Part shown: piece by piece, positions 1 to 8,209 of the stretch
Numbering within the stretch: the first letter of the stretch is position 1
Layout: each line of letters starts with the position of its first letter
Assembly: GCF_011065405.1 (NCBI RefSeq)
Contig: NZ_CP047056.1
Span: 3,404,546 to 3,468,545, forward strand
Source of the DNA: Succinivibrio dextrinosolvens
GTDB taxonomy: Bacteria > Pseudomonadota > Gammaproteobacteria > Enterobacterales > Succinivibrionaceae
Length of the DNA: 64,000 bases
Reading direction: 5' to 3'
The notes under the pieces: generated by a model
Database searches by the model: none
What the model was told of the DNA's origin: nothing
What the model saw: the letters and a program-made list of their open reading frames with translations, nothing else
Position numbers and translations under genes: made by a program

Positions 1-78
1 ATTTTTGTCGTTACCGGTATTTGTTGAGCCGGTATCATTGGTATTGGTATCTAATACCGTTTCAAGATTTTTATTCAT
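1..78 (-). CDS. rsxG: Partial RsxG/RnfG-like N-terminus (runs off the window edge)
   Basis: The ATG at 78..76 overlaps the TAA stop of rsxD (TAATG), so the two are translationally coupled. Only 26 codons are visible, beginning MNKNLETVLDTN and rich in Asn, Thr and Gly. The call rests on position: in the conserved rnf/rsx order rsxD is followed by rsxG, the membrane-anchored subunit that carries covalent FMN. The visible N-terminus is hydrophilic and precedes any membrane helix, so it would be an N-terminal extension compared with the usual short cytoplasmic start of RsxG. Nothing of the FMN site is in view. Confidence 0.6.
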   Translation of the reverse strand, partial: MNKNLETVLDTNTNDTGSTNTGNDKN

Positions 79-1229
79 TACTGAAATCCTCCCTTTTTAT
101 AACCTACACCATAAGGTCTTCGAGAGGTCATGACATCAATTAAAGGTGCACAGGCGTTGCCTAAGAGGACTGCGAAGGCAACCGCATCAGAATAGGAGCC
201 GTAGGCTCTTAGAATTACAATCAAAAAGGCCACAAAGACTGAAAAATAAATTCGGCCTTTGGAGGTCCCTGCATTGGTAACCGGATCGGTGATGATGAAG
301 AATGCTGCCAGCATGGTACCGCCAAAGAACAGACCGTCTTCTACATTCAGGTAATTGCCAGGGAAGAAATGATTTAGAATCCACTGGAAGAATATAAAGG
401 AGGCAAAGAAAGCCACTACCATACGCAGGATAATAATCTTAAAGGCAAAGAGGATAAGTCCGCCTATGCAGTAGGCAACAGCAAGTGCCATATAGGCCTT
501 GTAGTTTCCAAGAGTAAAATCGTGACCTGGCAGCAGATCTAAGGATGAGGTCTTGCGGGCAGACTTGATATTCTCAAGATAGGTGGCACCGCTGAAGCTG
601 TCTACTATTGAACTGATGCTCAGATCGTTATCCTCATCATGAGTGTTTTCAGAAAGATTTAACCCCTCCACCAGATTTCTGAGGTTAACCGGATCAGCTT
701 TATTAAAAATCACCTGCTGGGTTGCTGATAGAGTGGCCTGAGTATAGGCGGCAGGTGCCGGTACGATCCAGGCGTTGCTCATGGCAGCAGGGCAGGAGAT
801 AACAATAAAAATAAAGCCAGCCATAGCAGGGTTGAAGATATTGTGTCCTAAACCACCGAAGACGGATTTAACCACGATGATTGCAAAGACAGTGGCTACT
901 ACAGTGTAATAGCACTGAAGTAATGGTGGCAGAGTAAAGGCCAGAATCATAGCGGTTACGGTGGCGGAGAGATCACCTACGGCTGTGGAGATGCTGCGGT
1001 GACGCAGCAGGGCTACAATTATCTCGCAGATAAGAGCGGTTATCTCACAGATTAAAAACTGCCAGAGAATGCCGTAGCCAAAAAAGTATACCTGAACCAT
1101 CAGAGCTGGCAGCAGGGCAAACAGGACACAGCCCATAATCAGCTGGGTGGTCATCTTCCCTTTGAGATGAGGTGCGGTTTCTATTCCTAGGATTTTTTTT
1201 ACCACACCCTGTGACTGGGTTATATTCAT
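78..1229 (-). CDS. rsxD: Rnf/Rsx electron transport complex subunit D
   Basis: A 383-residue polytopic membrane protein of the NqrB/RnfD family. The subunit carries covalently bound FMN and takes part in ferredoxin:NAD-linked ion-translocating electron transfer or SoxR reduction. The SGAT motif near residue 215 (in FSGATYLE) is the family flavinylation site, with Thr as the FMN-bound residue. The stretch GGLGHNIFNPAMAG and many hydrophobic segments also fit the family. A 167-bp AT-rich gap separates it from rsxC upstream, and its stop overlaps the rsxG start. The length is close to the usual 350-390 residues. Confidence 0.95.
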   Translation of the reverse strand: MNITQSQGVVKKILGIETAPHLKGKMTTQLIMGCVLFALLPALMVQVYFFGYGILWQFLICEITALICEIIVALLRHRSISTAVGDLSATVTAMILAFTLPPLLQCYYTVVATVFAIIVVKSVFGGLGHNIFNPAMAGFIFIVISCPAAMSNAWIVPAPAAYTQATLSATQQVIFNKADPVNLRNLVEGLNLSENTHDEDNDLSISSIVDSFSGATYLENIKSARKTSSLDLLPGHDFTLGNYKAYMALAVAYCIGGLILFAFKIIILRMVVAFFASFIFFQWILNHFFPGNYLNVEDGLFFGGTMLAAFFIITDPVTNAGTSKGRIYFSVFVAFLIVILRAYGSYSDAVAFAVLLGNACAPLIDVMTSRRPYGVGYKKGGFQ

Positions 1230-1338
1230 ATTGGTCTTCTTTATTTATATATTCGTGTTTGTAACTTGTATTTCAGTGTCTTTATATTCGTCTTTATACA
1301 TCAGTGGTTATAAAACAGTGTTGGTTTTCATATTTGTA

Positions 1339-1366
1339 TTTATAACTTCATCTTTATAACTTCATA
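1339..1366. repeat. Two tandem 14-bp repeats in the rsxC-rsxD gap
   Basis: TTTATAACTTCAT followed by C or A occurs twice in tandem inside the 167-bp AT-rich intergenic stretch 1230-1396. Looser relatives (TTTATATTCGT, TTTATACATCA) occur just beside it. No ORF or clear hairpin lies here. The stretch is unusually long for the middle of an rnf operon and may hold an internal promoter. Confidence 0.6.
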
Positions 1367-1396
1367 TTTTAATTTTCAGATTTTTCTGACTAACGA

Positions 1397-3406
1397 CTAA
1401 CGTTTGGAGCGTAAGGTCTTTTTCCTGAAGATCTCCGGTAGAATATTTACTTCCTTCTTCTCTTCCTGTGCAGACATTAGAACCTGAGGGATAACCTTCT
1501 TAGGCTCAGGATTCTGACGGCTGTCATCAGGAGGAAGTCCTACAAGTTTAAGCTCATGGGCCTGAACAGCTGGAGCTTCATGAAGAATTACCTTCAGTTC
1601 CTCAAGCCGTCCTGATGCGTTCTTTTTCAGAACCTGAGGCAGAATATCCTTCTCCTCAAGCTGGGCATTGGCAACCTGCTGCTCAATGGTGGTCTCTGGA
1701 ACCTCTGGAGCAGGTTTTTCAATATGACCCTGATGTCTTGCAATAGCAATGGCTTTATCCTGAGAATCCTTTAAACGCTTTAAGGCAGAGACATCATCAG
1801 AACCATCTTTCTGTTGCTGCTGTTTCTGGGCAAGAATTGCCTCCTTGCGTTCACGGGCCTTGGCTTTAGCCTCTTCTAAGGCTTTAGCACGAGCTGCGGC
1901 AAGCTCCTCAGGAGACATATTAGCCTCAGCTTCCTTCTGAGCCTTGATTCTGGCAAGAGCAGCCTCTTTCTTAGCCTGTCTCTCCTTTGCTTCAGCCTCA
2001 AGACGCTCCTCTTTGAGCTTCATTCTCTGTTTTGCCACAAGATTGCGTCTTTCAGCATCTCGGATGTGTTTTTCGACTGCCTGTTCATATCTGAACTGTG
2101 AGGTTAAAGGTATAAATGATGGACAGACATAGGCACAGGCACCGCACAAGGTACAATCGGTAATACCGGCCTTAAGACAGGCGGCATGGTTTTTAGCTTT
2201 TGACTGATTGTACATCTGATATGGAACCAGACGGCTAGGGCAGACACGGGCACAGCGACCGCAGCGGATACAGTTCTGAGGCTGTTTTAATAAAGGTATT
2301 TCTGCTGTGGTTGGAGCAAGAATACAGTTGGCACTCTTGGTAATAGGTACATCAATAGTAGGAAGGGTAAAGCCCATCATTGGACCACCAAGAATCACTC
2401 TCTGATGAAACTCAGGAGAGAGGTTGTAGGAGCTTAGTACAAAACGTACTGAAGAGCCAAGACGTACACGAACATTGCCGGTTTTCTTCATACTCTCGCC
2501 TGCAACGGTAACCACACGGGAGATTACTGGCATACCATCTACAACGGCTTCCTTGACAGAGAGAACGGTTCCCACATTGTTAACCACAATACCGCACTCT
2601 GAGGTATGGACTGAGTATGGGATCTCAATACCGGTGATAATCTTGATAAGATTACGTGCGGCTCCTGATGGGTATTTGGTTGGAATAACACGGATTTCGG
2701 CAATACCCTCACAGGCAGTCTTCATGGCGGAGATGGCCTGAGGCTTGTTATCCTCAATGGCAACCACGGTAATCTTTGGATTTAATATCTTTTTAAGAAT
2801 CTGTATACCAAGTGCAATATCTGAGGCCTGCTCCTGCATGATTCGATCATCACAGGTAATAACAGGTTCACATTCAGCACCGTTGATGATAAGTACATTA
2901 CATCCGGTCTGGGAATCATCTAAGGCTGATTTAATCTTAAAGTCAGTCTGGAACTGAGCTCCGCCTAAACCTTCAACTCCATAGTTATGGATTCTGTCTA
3001 AAAGCTCTTTATTGGATTTAAGCTCCCAGTCAGGCATCGGATCAAGATCAACACATTCATCGTTACCGTCAGGTTTGATGGTGATGCAAAGTCCCGTGTA
3101 TCCGCTAGGGTGAGGCAGAACCTCTTTTGAAATGGCATTGATGGTGCCGGAGGTTGAGGCATGTACAGGAACCAGTCTGCCAGAGGCTTTGGTCAGAGGC
3201 TGTCCTTTTTTGACATGATCACCTACATTGACCAGAATCTCTCCTTCCTTGCCAAGATGTCTGTCAATTGGAAGACAGATGATGGATGGCAGACCAAGAT
3301 CTTCTATTCTGCTCTCTGAAGTATCCTTCATCTCTTTAGGCTTAATACCGCCAAAGAACTTCCAGATTTTTGCTTTGATAATTTTCTGTAACTGATTAGA
3401 GGACAT
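1397..3406 (-). CDS. rsxC: Rnf/Rsx electron transport complex subunit C
   Basis: A 669-residue peripheral subunit that links NADH oxidation to the membrane part of the complex. It has an RnfC N-terminal domain, an NqrF/Nuo51-like flavin/NADH fold (GAGGAQFQT-type region read as GLGGAQFQTDFK near residue 150), then two [4Fe-4S] motifs, CIRCGRCARVCP and CTLCGACAYVCP, near residues 375-430. The C-terminal ~220 residues are a Lys/Glu/Ala-rich coiled coil, typical of gammaproteobacterial RsxC. It starts 5 bp after the rsxB stop and is part of the same operon. Confidence 0.95.
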   Translation of the reverse strand: MSSNQLQKIIKAKIWKFFGGIKPKEMKDTSESRIEDLGLPSIICLPIDRHLGKEGEILVNVGDHVKKGQPLTKASGRLVPVHASTSGTINAISKEVLPHPSGYTGLCITIKPDGNDECVDLDPMPDWELKSNKELLDRIHNYGVEGLGGAQFQTDFKIKSALDDSQTGCNVLIINGAECEPVITCDDRIMQEQASDIALGIQILKKILNPKITVVAIEDNKPQAISAMKTACEGIAEIRVIPTKYPSGAARNLIKIITGIEIPYSVHTSECGIVVNNVGTVLSVKEAVVDGMPVISRVVTVAGESMKKTGNVRVRLGSSVRFVLSSYNLSPEFHQRVILGGPMMGFTLPTIDVPITKSANCILAPTTAEIPLLKQPQNCIRCGRCARVCPSRLVPYQMYNQSKAKNHAACLKAGITDCTLCGACAYVCPSFIPLTSQFRYEQAVEKHIRDAERRNLVAKQRMKLKEERLEAEAKERQAKKEAALARIKAQKEAEANMSPEELAAARAKALEEAKAKARERKEAILAQKQQQQKDGSDDVSALKRLKDSQDKAIAIARHQGHIEKPAPEVPETTIEQQVANAQLEEKDILPQVLKKNASGRLEELKVILHEAPAVQAHELKLVGLPPDDSRQNPEPKKVIPQVLMSAQEEKKEVNILPEIFRKKTLRSKR

Positions 3407-3411
3407 TCTAG

Positions 3412-3975
3412 TTAACTTCCGCTCTTAATCTGGACTGAGTGAATATTCCAGTTGAAATGAGATAAATCATGATCAAGACGAATCTTTTCAATACAGTTCT
3501 CAGGACAGGTATTGATACAGTCATCACAGCCGATACACAGGTCCGGATCAACCATATGGGCATCCTTGAGTACACCTGCAATGGCATCTACTGGACACTT
3601 GCGCTTGCATTTACCGCAGCCGGTGCAGCTGTTCTCATGAATATAGGCAACCATACGAGGAGAGAAAAGCTGTTCCTCGTAATCACCATAGGTAGCGTTG
3701 GTATCACCAACCAGAACACCTAACTGTTTGGCAACCTCGGCACCTGCAGGACGGCAGAGGTTTGGGGCTGCCTTTTTATCAGCCAGGGCCTTGGCATAGG
3801 CATTACAGCCAGGGAATCCGCACTGTCCGCAGTTGATACCTGGAAGCAGCATTTCAATTCGTTTTTCGGCACTGTCCTCTTTTTTATCTGCAAGGGTAGA
3901 AAGGTATGAAAGAATTAGCCCTAATACCAAAAGTACTGAAGCTAAAATCAGGATAAACTTTAATTCAAGTATCAT
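3412..3975 (-). CDS. rsxB: Rnf/Rsx electron transport complex subunit B (polyferredoxin)
   Basis: A 187-residue iron-sulfur subunit. It has an N-terminal membrane anchor (residues ~5-25), then an Fe-S motif of the RnfB type (CGQCGFPGC, preceded by LLPGIN and followed by a distant Cys in NLCRPAG). Two ferredoxin motifs follow, CTGCGKCKRKCP and CIGCDDCINTCP. Electrons pass from RnfC through these clusters. Its ATG overlaps the rsxA TGA (ATGA, 4 bp), indicating translational coupling. Confidence 0.95.
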   Translation of the reverse strand: MILELKFILILASVLLVLGLILSYLSTLADKKEDSAEKRIEMLLPGINCGQCGFPGCNAYAKALADKKAAPNLCRPAGAEVAKQLGVLVGDTNATYGDYEEQLFSPRMVAYIHENSCTGCGKCKRKCPVDAIAGVLKDAHMVDPDLCIGCDDCINTCPENCIEKIRLDHDLSHFNWNIHSVQIKSGS

Positions 3976-4559
3976 GCTGCACTCCCGGCAAAGCCAGCAA
4001 AGCCCATAAAGGCAAGGGAGAGAAGTCCTGCGGTGATAAGTGCTATTGCGGTGTTCTTAAATGGTTCTGGAACATCGGAGATGGCAAGGCGCTCTCTGAT
4101 AGCTGCAAATAAGGTTAACACCAGAGTAAAACCACTGCCGGCACCTAAGGCAAAGGCTGTTGCCTCAGAGAAAGAGAACTGCAGGGAGTTCTGAAGAAGA
4201 ACTAAACCTAAAACCACACAGTTGGTGGTTATAAGTGGCAGGTAGATACCCAGGGCATTATAGAGATCATAGGATATAAAGCGTATGGCAATTTCTACAA
4301 GCTGCACAGTCAGGGCGATAACTACAATGTCCATGATAAGATCAAGGGACTGCAGATTATAAGGTATCAGAACAAAGGTGTTTACTGCGTAACAGCCCAT
4401 GGAGGTTACAAGCAGCACAAAGGTGGTGGCAATTCCCATTCCGAAGGCTGCGGAGATTTTATTGGAGACACCTAAAAAAGGGCACAGGCCTAAAAATCTG
4501 ACCAGCACAAAGTTATTAACAATTGCTGCACCGAAAAATAAAAACAATAAATGAGTCAT
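3972..4559 (-). CDS. rsxA: Rnf/Rsx electron transport complex subunit A
   Basis: A 195-residue integral membrane subunit of the RnfA/NqrE family with about six membrane segments. The N-terminal NNFVLVRFLGLCPFLGVS and the later ITTNCVVLG stretch are highly conserved in the family and include the two Cys that hold an intramembrane iron centre. It is the first gene of the rsxABCDG operon on this strand. Its promoter must lie in the 80-bp space shared with divergent nth. Confidence 0.96.
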   Translation of the reverse strand: MTHLLFLFFGAAIVNNFVLVRFLGLCPFLGVSNKISAAFGMGIATTFVLLVTSMGCYAVNTFVLIPYNLQSLDLIMDIVVIALTVQLVEIAIRFISYDLYNALGIYLPLITTNCVVLGLVLLQNSLQFSFSEATAFALGAGSGFTLVLTLFAAIRERLAISDVPEPFKNTAIALITAGLLSLAFMGFAGFAGSAA

Positions 4560-4591
4560 GATCTAAAATTAAAGGCAGTACAAATTTGTAA

Positions 4592-4619
4592 TTGCAATAT
4601 GATACTTGCAATATGATAC
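4592..4619. repeat. Perfect 2 x 14-bp tandem repeat in the rsxA/nth divergent region
   Basis: TTGCAATATGATAC occurs twice in tandem in the only space between the divergent rsxA and nth starts. It could be a duplicated operator or simply a promoter-spacing duplication; TATGATAC resembles a -10 box on the plus strand towards nth. The regulator is unknown. Confidence 0.65.
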
Positions 4620-4639
4620 CGCAAAGAGTTTGATATTTC

Positions 4640-5284
4640 ATGAAAAAAACTATTAGTTTGTTATCTGATAATGATAGATGTGAGCTTCTGCAGATATTAA
4701 GTGAGTGTTTCCCTGATCCTAAATCGGAACTCATCTTTAATAATCCCTATGAGCTTTTGTGTGCGGTGATACTCTCAGCACAGGCTACTGATGAATCTGT
4801 AAACAGAGTTACACCAAAGCTTTTCTCTTTAGCTCCTACTCCTTTGAAGATGGTGGAGCTTGGTGTTGAGGGAATATCGTCAATTGTTCGAACAATTGGT
4901 TTGTGGAGAGCAAAGTCGAAGAATATCTATGAGATGTCAAAAATTTTGGTGGAGAAATATGAAAGTGAGGTGCCTTCTTCATATGAGGAGCTGATTTCAC
5001 TTCCAGGAGTAGGTTCTAAAACGGCTAAGGTGATGATGAATGTAGCCTTTGGACTTCCTACTATTGCGGTGGATACACATATCTTTAGAGTGTGTAACCG
5101 GACAGGGCTGTGTCCTGGTAAGAATGCCAAAGAGGTGGAGGATAATATTGTGCCTTTAATTGATGAGAAATTTTTATTAAAAGCACATCACCTGTTGCTT
5201 TTGCATGGGAGATATGTGTGTAAAGCCAGGAGTCCTTTGTGCGAGGAGTGTAGGATTAGGGATTTGTGTCGGAAGAGGATTTGA
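4640..5284 (+). CDS. nth: Endonuclease III (DNA glycosylase/AP lyase)
   Basis: A 214-residue base-excision repair enzyme that removes oxidised pyrimidines and cleaves the AP site. The helix-hairpin-helix LPGVGSKTAKV (residues 121-131) contains the catalytic Lys127, and Asp145 lies in IAVDTHIFR. The C-terminal [4Fe-4S] loop has the C-x6-C-x2-C-x5-C spacing (CKARSPLCEEC then CRIRDLC). In many gammaproteobacteria nth closes the rsx operon. Here it is transcribed divergently from rsxA, so linkage is kept but orientation is changed. It ends with TGA. Confidence 0.97.
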   Translation: MKKTISLLSDNDRCELLQILSECFPDPKSELIFNNPYELLCAVILSAQATDESVNRVTPKLFSLAPTPLKMVELGVEGISSIVRTIGLWRAKSKNIYEMSKILVEKYESEVPSSYEELISLPGVGSKTAKVMMNVAFGLPTIAVDTHIFRVCNRTGLCPGKNAKEVEDNIVPLIDEKFLLKAHHLLLLHGRYVCKARSPLCEECRIRDLCRKRI

Positions 5285-5349
5285 TGTATTGTTACACAAA
5301 ACTCTGAAACGTTTTATATTTTCTGAGTCTTTTCTCTCTATATAAATAT

Positions 5350-5370
5350 AAACGCCACATTAGGGCGTTT
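5350..5370. terminator. Hairpin between convergent nth and small ORFs
   Basis: AAACGCC, a 7-nt loop, and GGCGTTT form a perfect 7-bp stem in the gap between nth (plus) and the 29-codon ORF (minus). The convergent position fits a two-way terminator. There is no long T-run on either side, so it is a candidate only. Confidence 0.55.
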
Positions 5371-5385
5371 AAAAGTAAAATCTAA

Positions 5386-5475
5386 TTATTTTGAGTCTGG
5401 AGCGATTATATACATTAGACAGCCTACAATCGCTATAACGATTACTAAGATGGTAATTCCTGCTAAAGTAAACAT
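5386..5475 (-). CDS. 29-residue single-helix membrane microprotein
   Basis: An ATG at 5475..5473 opens a 29-codon ORF (MFTLAGITILVIVIAIVGC then LMYIIAPDSK) ending in TAA. It is preceded by an excellent ribosome-binding site, TAAGGAGA, with about 7 bases before the ATG. That site lies in the last codons of the upstream 63-codon ORF, whose stop is one base away, so the two form an operon. The product would be one hydrophobic helix with a short polar tail, as in small membrane subunits of larger complexes. I do not recognise the family. Confidence 0.65.
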   Translation of the reverse strand: MFTLAGITILVIVIAIVGCLMYIIAPDSK

Positions 5476-5476
5476 T

Positions 5477-5668
5477 TTAAAGTCTCCTTAATTTTCTGAG
5501 GTATTTCTTTAAAAGAAACGCGCAGTTGACTAAACCAAATACACAGAAAAATGCTGCTATCGATGCCAATATAGAAACTGTTGAACCATCAAAATTAAAT
5601 ACTAGAAACACAACAATAGCGGATAGTACACCAACTAAATATTTAAAAGCATTTTCAACATAGCTCAA
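5477..5668 (-). CDS. Small two-helix membrane protein, unknown
   Basis: The ORF encodes 63 residues with two hydrophobic segments (about residues 9-26 and 31-52) and a basic tail (KKYLRKLRRL). As read it starts at TTG with no good ribosome-binding site. An ATG at 5698..5696, preceded by AAGGGGAA, lies in the same frame but is cut off by a TAA at 5677..5675 after MSEKEYV. Changing that TAA to AAA would give a natural start, MSEKEYVKKTLSYVENAF. So either the start is TTG or there is a nonsense or base-call change. No family recognised. It is upstream of the 29-residue ORF. Confidence 0.5.
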   Translation of the reverse strand: MSYVENAFKYLVGVLSAIVVFLVFNFDGSTVSILASIAAFFCVFGLVNCAFLLKKYLRKLRRL

Positions 5669-5928
5669 TGTTTTTTAAACATACTCTTTTTCACTCATGA
5701 TTATAGTTTGTTCCCCTTTTTTTATCAATTATACCATTTTTGTAATTTTGTAGAAGGAAAATCCCGGCTTCATGATGATTTATCAAGAAAAAATTATTCT
5801 TGTTGTACTTCCTAGATATAGTCTGTTGAATTAAAAACAAATCAGAATCTCTTTTTGCCTAAAAAAATGTGGGATCTACAAAAATATAAGAAATACATAA
5901 CATACAGAAAATCCTAAAATTCATACAT

Positions 5929-6036
5929 AAAATACATAAAATACATAAAATACATAAAATACATAAAATACATAAAATACATAAAATACATAAAATACAT
6001 AAAATACATAAAATACATAAAATACATAAAATACAT
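5929..6036. repeat. 12 x 9-bp perfect tandem repeat (VNTR)
   Basis: The unit AAAATACAT is repeated 12 times without interruption, with decayed copies to the left (ATACATAACATACAG, 5893-5907). It lies in the otherwise gene-free stretch 5669-6197, about 160 bp upstream of the phosphoethanolamine transferase start. Because 9 is a multiple of 3, all frames stay open and produce artificial Cys-Ile-Leu repeats on the minus strand. Copy number is expected to vary by slipped-strand replication. The position invites a role in promoter spacing, which is inference. Confidence 0.9.
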
Positions 6037-6197
6037 AAAGTTGTTTCTAGATGTCTATATAGATAGACTTCCTTCATTAAGGCTGAAACTTTTGTATTTA
6101 AGCTTTTAAATAATCTAAGACAATATGGAAAATCTTTCATTTTGCTGTATGATACGCAAGGTTTTACGATTATTTAGTTTTCCATGGTCTCCCTGAA

Positions 6198-7742
6198 ATG
6201 TCTTTAACTGCAGATAAGAAAATTTTTAAATATAATAACGATAAGAAATATATAAGTATTATTAAAATCATTATTCTGATTCTAAGTTCTTTCTTTAGTG
6301 CCTGGGTATTTCAGTATATCTGTTTTGGAAGACCTACCTTTATTGTTTCAGCATTCTTTTTCTGTCTGGTATTAAGCCTTTATGATAAATCGAGACTGGG
6401 GCTTAATATTTTTACTCTTTTACTTGCTCTGGTTTATCCTGCAGCTAAGGTCTTTGGAAGTGGAGTGGTACAGACTGCAGCATTAGATGTAGTTCTGACC
6501 ACTAATTTTGAAGAAACTGTTGGTTTTCATGAGGTACTGCCTTCATATCTTTTAATACAGGGCGGGGCAATCTTTGTTGTCTATCTTTTACTGATTATCT
6601 TTAATAAAAGGTTATCTGTAAAGCTGTCAGGAATAAAGAGACTTTATAGTTATCTTGTTACAGCAGTTGCATGTATCTGTGTCTGTATCTATGGATACAA
6701 GGCTTTTGAACCTCGTGTCAGTGAGATGATTGAAGCTTATAGCTTTATTGTAGATGAGCAGGAACCAAAAGAGACTGATTTTAAGATACTCTCTCAAATT
6801 TCAAAGTATGACAATTATGTAGTAATCATAGGTGAATCTATGAGATCTGACTTTATGTCTACCTATGGATTCCCTTTAAAGACCACTCCTTTCATCGATA
6901 AGATGAATAAGCACTATATTTCTAACTTTATATCTCCAGCTCCTAATACCACTATTTCAGTACCAAGATTTTTATCATTAACTGTGGATGGAAAACTGCA
7001 GGATAACAACAATGCTGTAACTATGGCAAAATTAGCTGGTTTTGATACCCACTGGATTTCATCTCAGGGCTATTCTGGAATCTCCTGCTCATCAGCAGGA
7101 CGAGTTGCCAGATATGCAGATCATAAGACCTTTGTTCCGGTACAGAATGATTTTGTGCTGTTACCTATTATTGAAAAGACTTTAAAGGATAATCACAAGA
7201 AGGTTATCTTTGTACATATTGTAGGATCTCATGAGAATCCATGCTCAAAGCTCTTTGGTTATCCTAATAACTACAAGTACAATGTTGGTAAGGTGATGAA
7301 CTGCTATCTTGCAACCTATAACAAGACAGATGAGTTTGTACATAAAGTTGTTGAGATGCTGAAGGCAACCTCAAAGTCCTACTCATTGGTTTATTTTGCA
7401 GATCATGGTCTAAACTTCGTTGAATCATCTGGTGGGTATAAGATCTTCCGTGATCCTGAGATTAAGCAGAGCTATGAGGTTCCTTTATTTGTAGTTGCGT
7501 CTGATATAAATGACAACCATGAATATGAAGTTACAAGATCAGCTTTTAATATGATTGATTTCTATGCTTCATGGCTTGGAGTAAAGACTAATCTTACACG
7601 TGATGATTATGATATCTTCACAGCTGAAAGTGATGAAAATCCTCTGGTTGCAGATTATGAGAATACCTTGAATCCTTATAATGAGAAAAAGGATGGTATT
7701 AAAGCTTCTGATGTTTTTAAGAAGATGGTTGATGCTAAATAA
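6198..7742 (+). CDS. Phosphoethanolamine transferase (EptA/CptA-like sulfatase-fold enzyme)
   Basis: A 514-residue inner-membrane enzyme expected to transfer phosphoethanolamine from phosphatidylethanolamine to lipid A or LPS core in the periplasm. About five N-terminal helices (residues ~20-165) precede a sulfatase/alkaline-phosphatase-fold domain. Metal and catalytic motifs of the family are visible: IIGESMRSD, STYGFPLKTTPFID, the nucleophile Thr in PNTTISVPR, HIVGSHENP and YFADHGLN. Which of EptA, EptB, CptA or OpgE it matches cannot be decided by eye. It stands alone, with the 9-bp VNTR upstream. Confidence 0.85.
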   Translation: MSLTADKKIFKYNNDKKYISIIKIIILILSSFFSAWVFQYICFGRPTFIVSAFFFCLVLSLYDKSRLGLNIFTLLLALVYPAAKVFGSGVVQTAALDVVLTTNFEETVGFHEVLPSYLLIQGGAIFVVYLLLIIFNKRLSVKLSGIKRLYSYLVTAVACICVCIYGYKAFEPRVSEMIEAYSFIVDEQEPKETDFKILSQISKYDNYVVIIGESMRSDFMSTYGFPLKTTPFIDKMNKHYISNFISPAPNTTISVPRFLSLTVDGKLQDNNNAVTMAKLAGFDTHWISSQGYSGISCSSAGRVARYADHKTFVPVQNDFVLLPIIEKTLKDNHKKVIFVHIVGSHENPCSKLFGYPNNYKYNVGKVMNCYLATYNKTDEFVHKVVEMLKATSKSYSLVYFADHGLNFVESSGGYKIFRDPEIKQSYEVPLFVVASDINDNHEYEVTRSAFNMIDFYASWLGVKTNLTRDDYDIFTAESDENPLVADYENTLNPYNEKKDGIKASDVFKKMVDAK

Positions 7743-8006
7743 TGAGGCAGATGTACTCTTAATGTTTCAGAGTTAAGCCGAATAGATTTTTCTGAATTTT
7801 AATATGGTTAACTGAGAGAAACTTAAGCTGTTTGCTGCGTATGGCTGGTCTGATGAAAGTATTATCCTACACTAGAATTATCTGCTTAAATAAATAGCTG
7901 ATTGATTTTTTAGATAATGAAAAGATCGTGTTGATATTCTAAAATGAGATATATTTTGAAAGCATGATATAATTTCAGTGTAATTGTTTGAAAAGGGGAA
8001 TAATAG

Positions 8007-8183
8007 ATGGGGTTTATGACGTACAAGCCAAGTGAAAACGATACCGTTCTAGTTTTTAAAAATGGAGGCTTTGGCTTCAATCCTCTGAATTCAAACTCAG
8101 AGAAAGAACTTAGAGCAAAGATTATAAAGTGTACACGGTTAAAATTTAATCGTAAAGCAAATAATATTGAAAATAATAAGTAG
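8007..8183 (+). CDS. Small hypothetical protein (58 aa)
   Basis: The ATG at 8007 follows AAGGGGAA, a good ribosome-binding site. The ORF runs 58 codons (MGFMTYKPSENDTVLVFKNG at the start) to TAG, and the product has a basic C-terminus (KCTRLKFNRK). It has no membrane segment or motif I recognise. It ends 26 bp before the next membrane-protein gene, so the two probably form an operon. The 264 bp upstream of it holds no other gene. Confidence 0.55.
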   Translation: MGFMTYKPSENDTVLVFKNGGFGFNPLNSNSEKELRAKIIKCTRLKFNRKANNIENNK

Positions 8184-8209
8184 TAATTACAGGTCGACAT
8201 TACTTTTTT

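Noticed and set aside
1944..2957. Several ORFs opposite rsxC
   Set aside because: They are shadows of the rsxC coding sequence, with no start signals of their own.
5859..6140. 93-codon minus-strand ORF with Cys-Ile-Leu repeats
   Set aside because: It is the translation of the 9-bp tandem repeat, which keeps all frames open; no ribosome-binding site, and the flanking sequence has no protein-like character.
7910..8200. 96-codon minus-strand ORF
   Set aside because: It overlaps the better-supported 58-codon plus-strand ORF, lacks a ribosome-binding site and has no recognisable motif.
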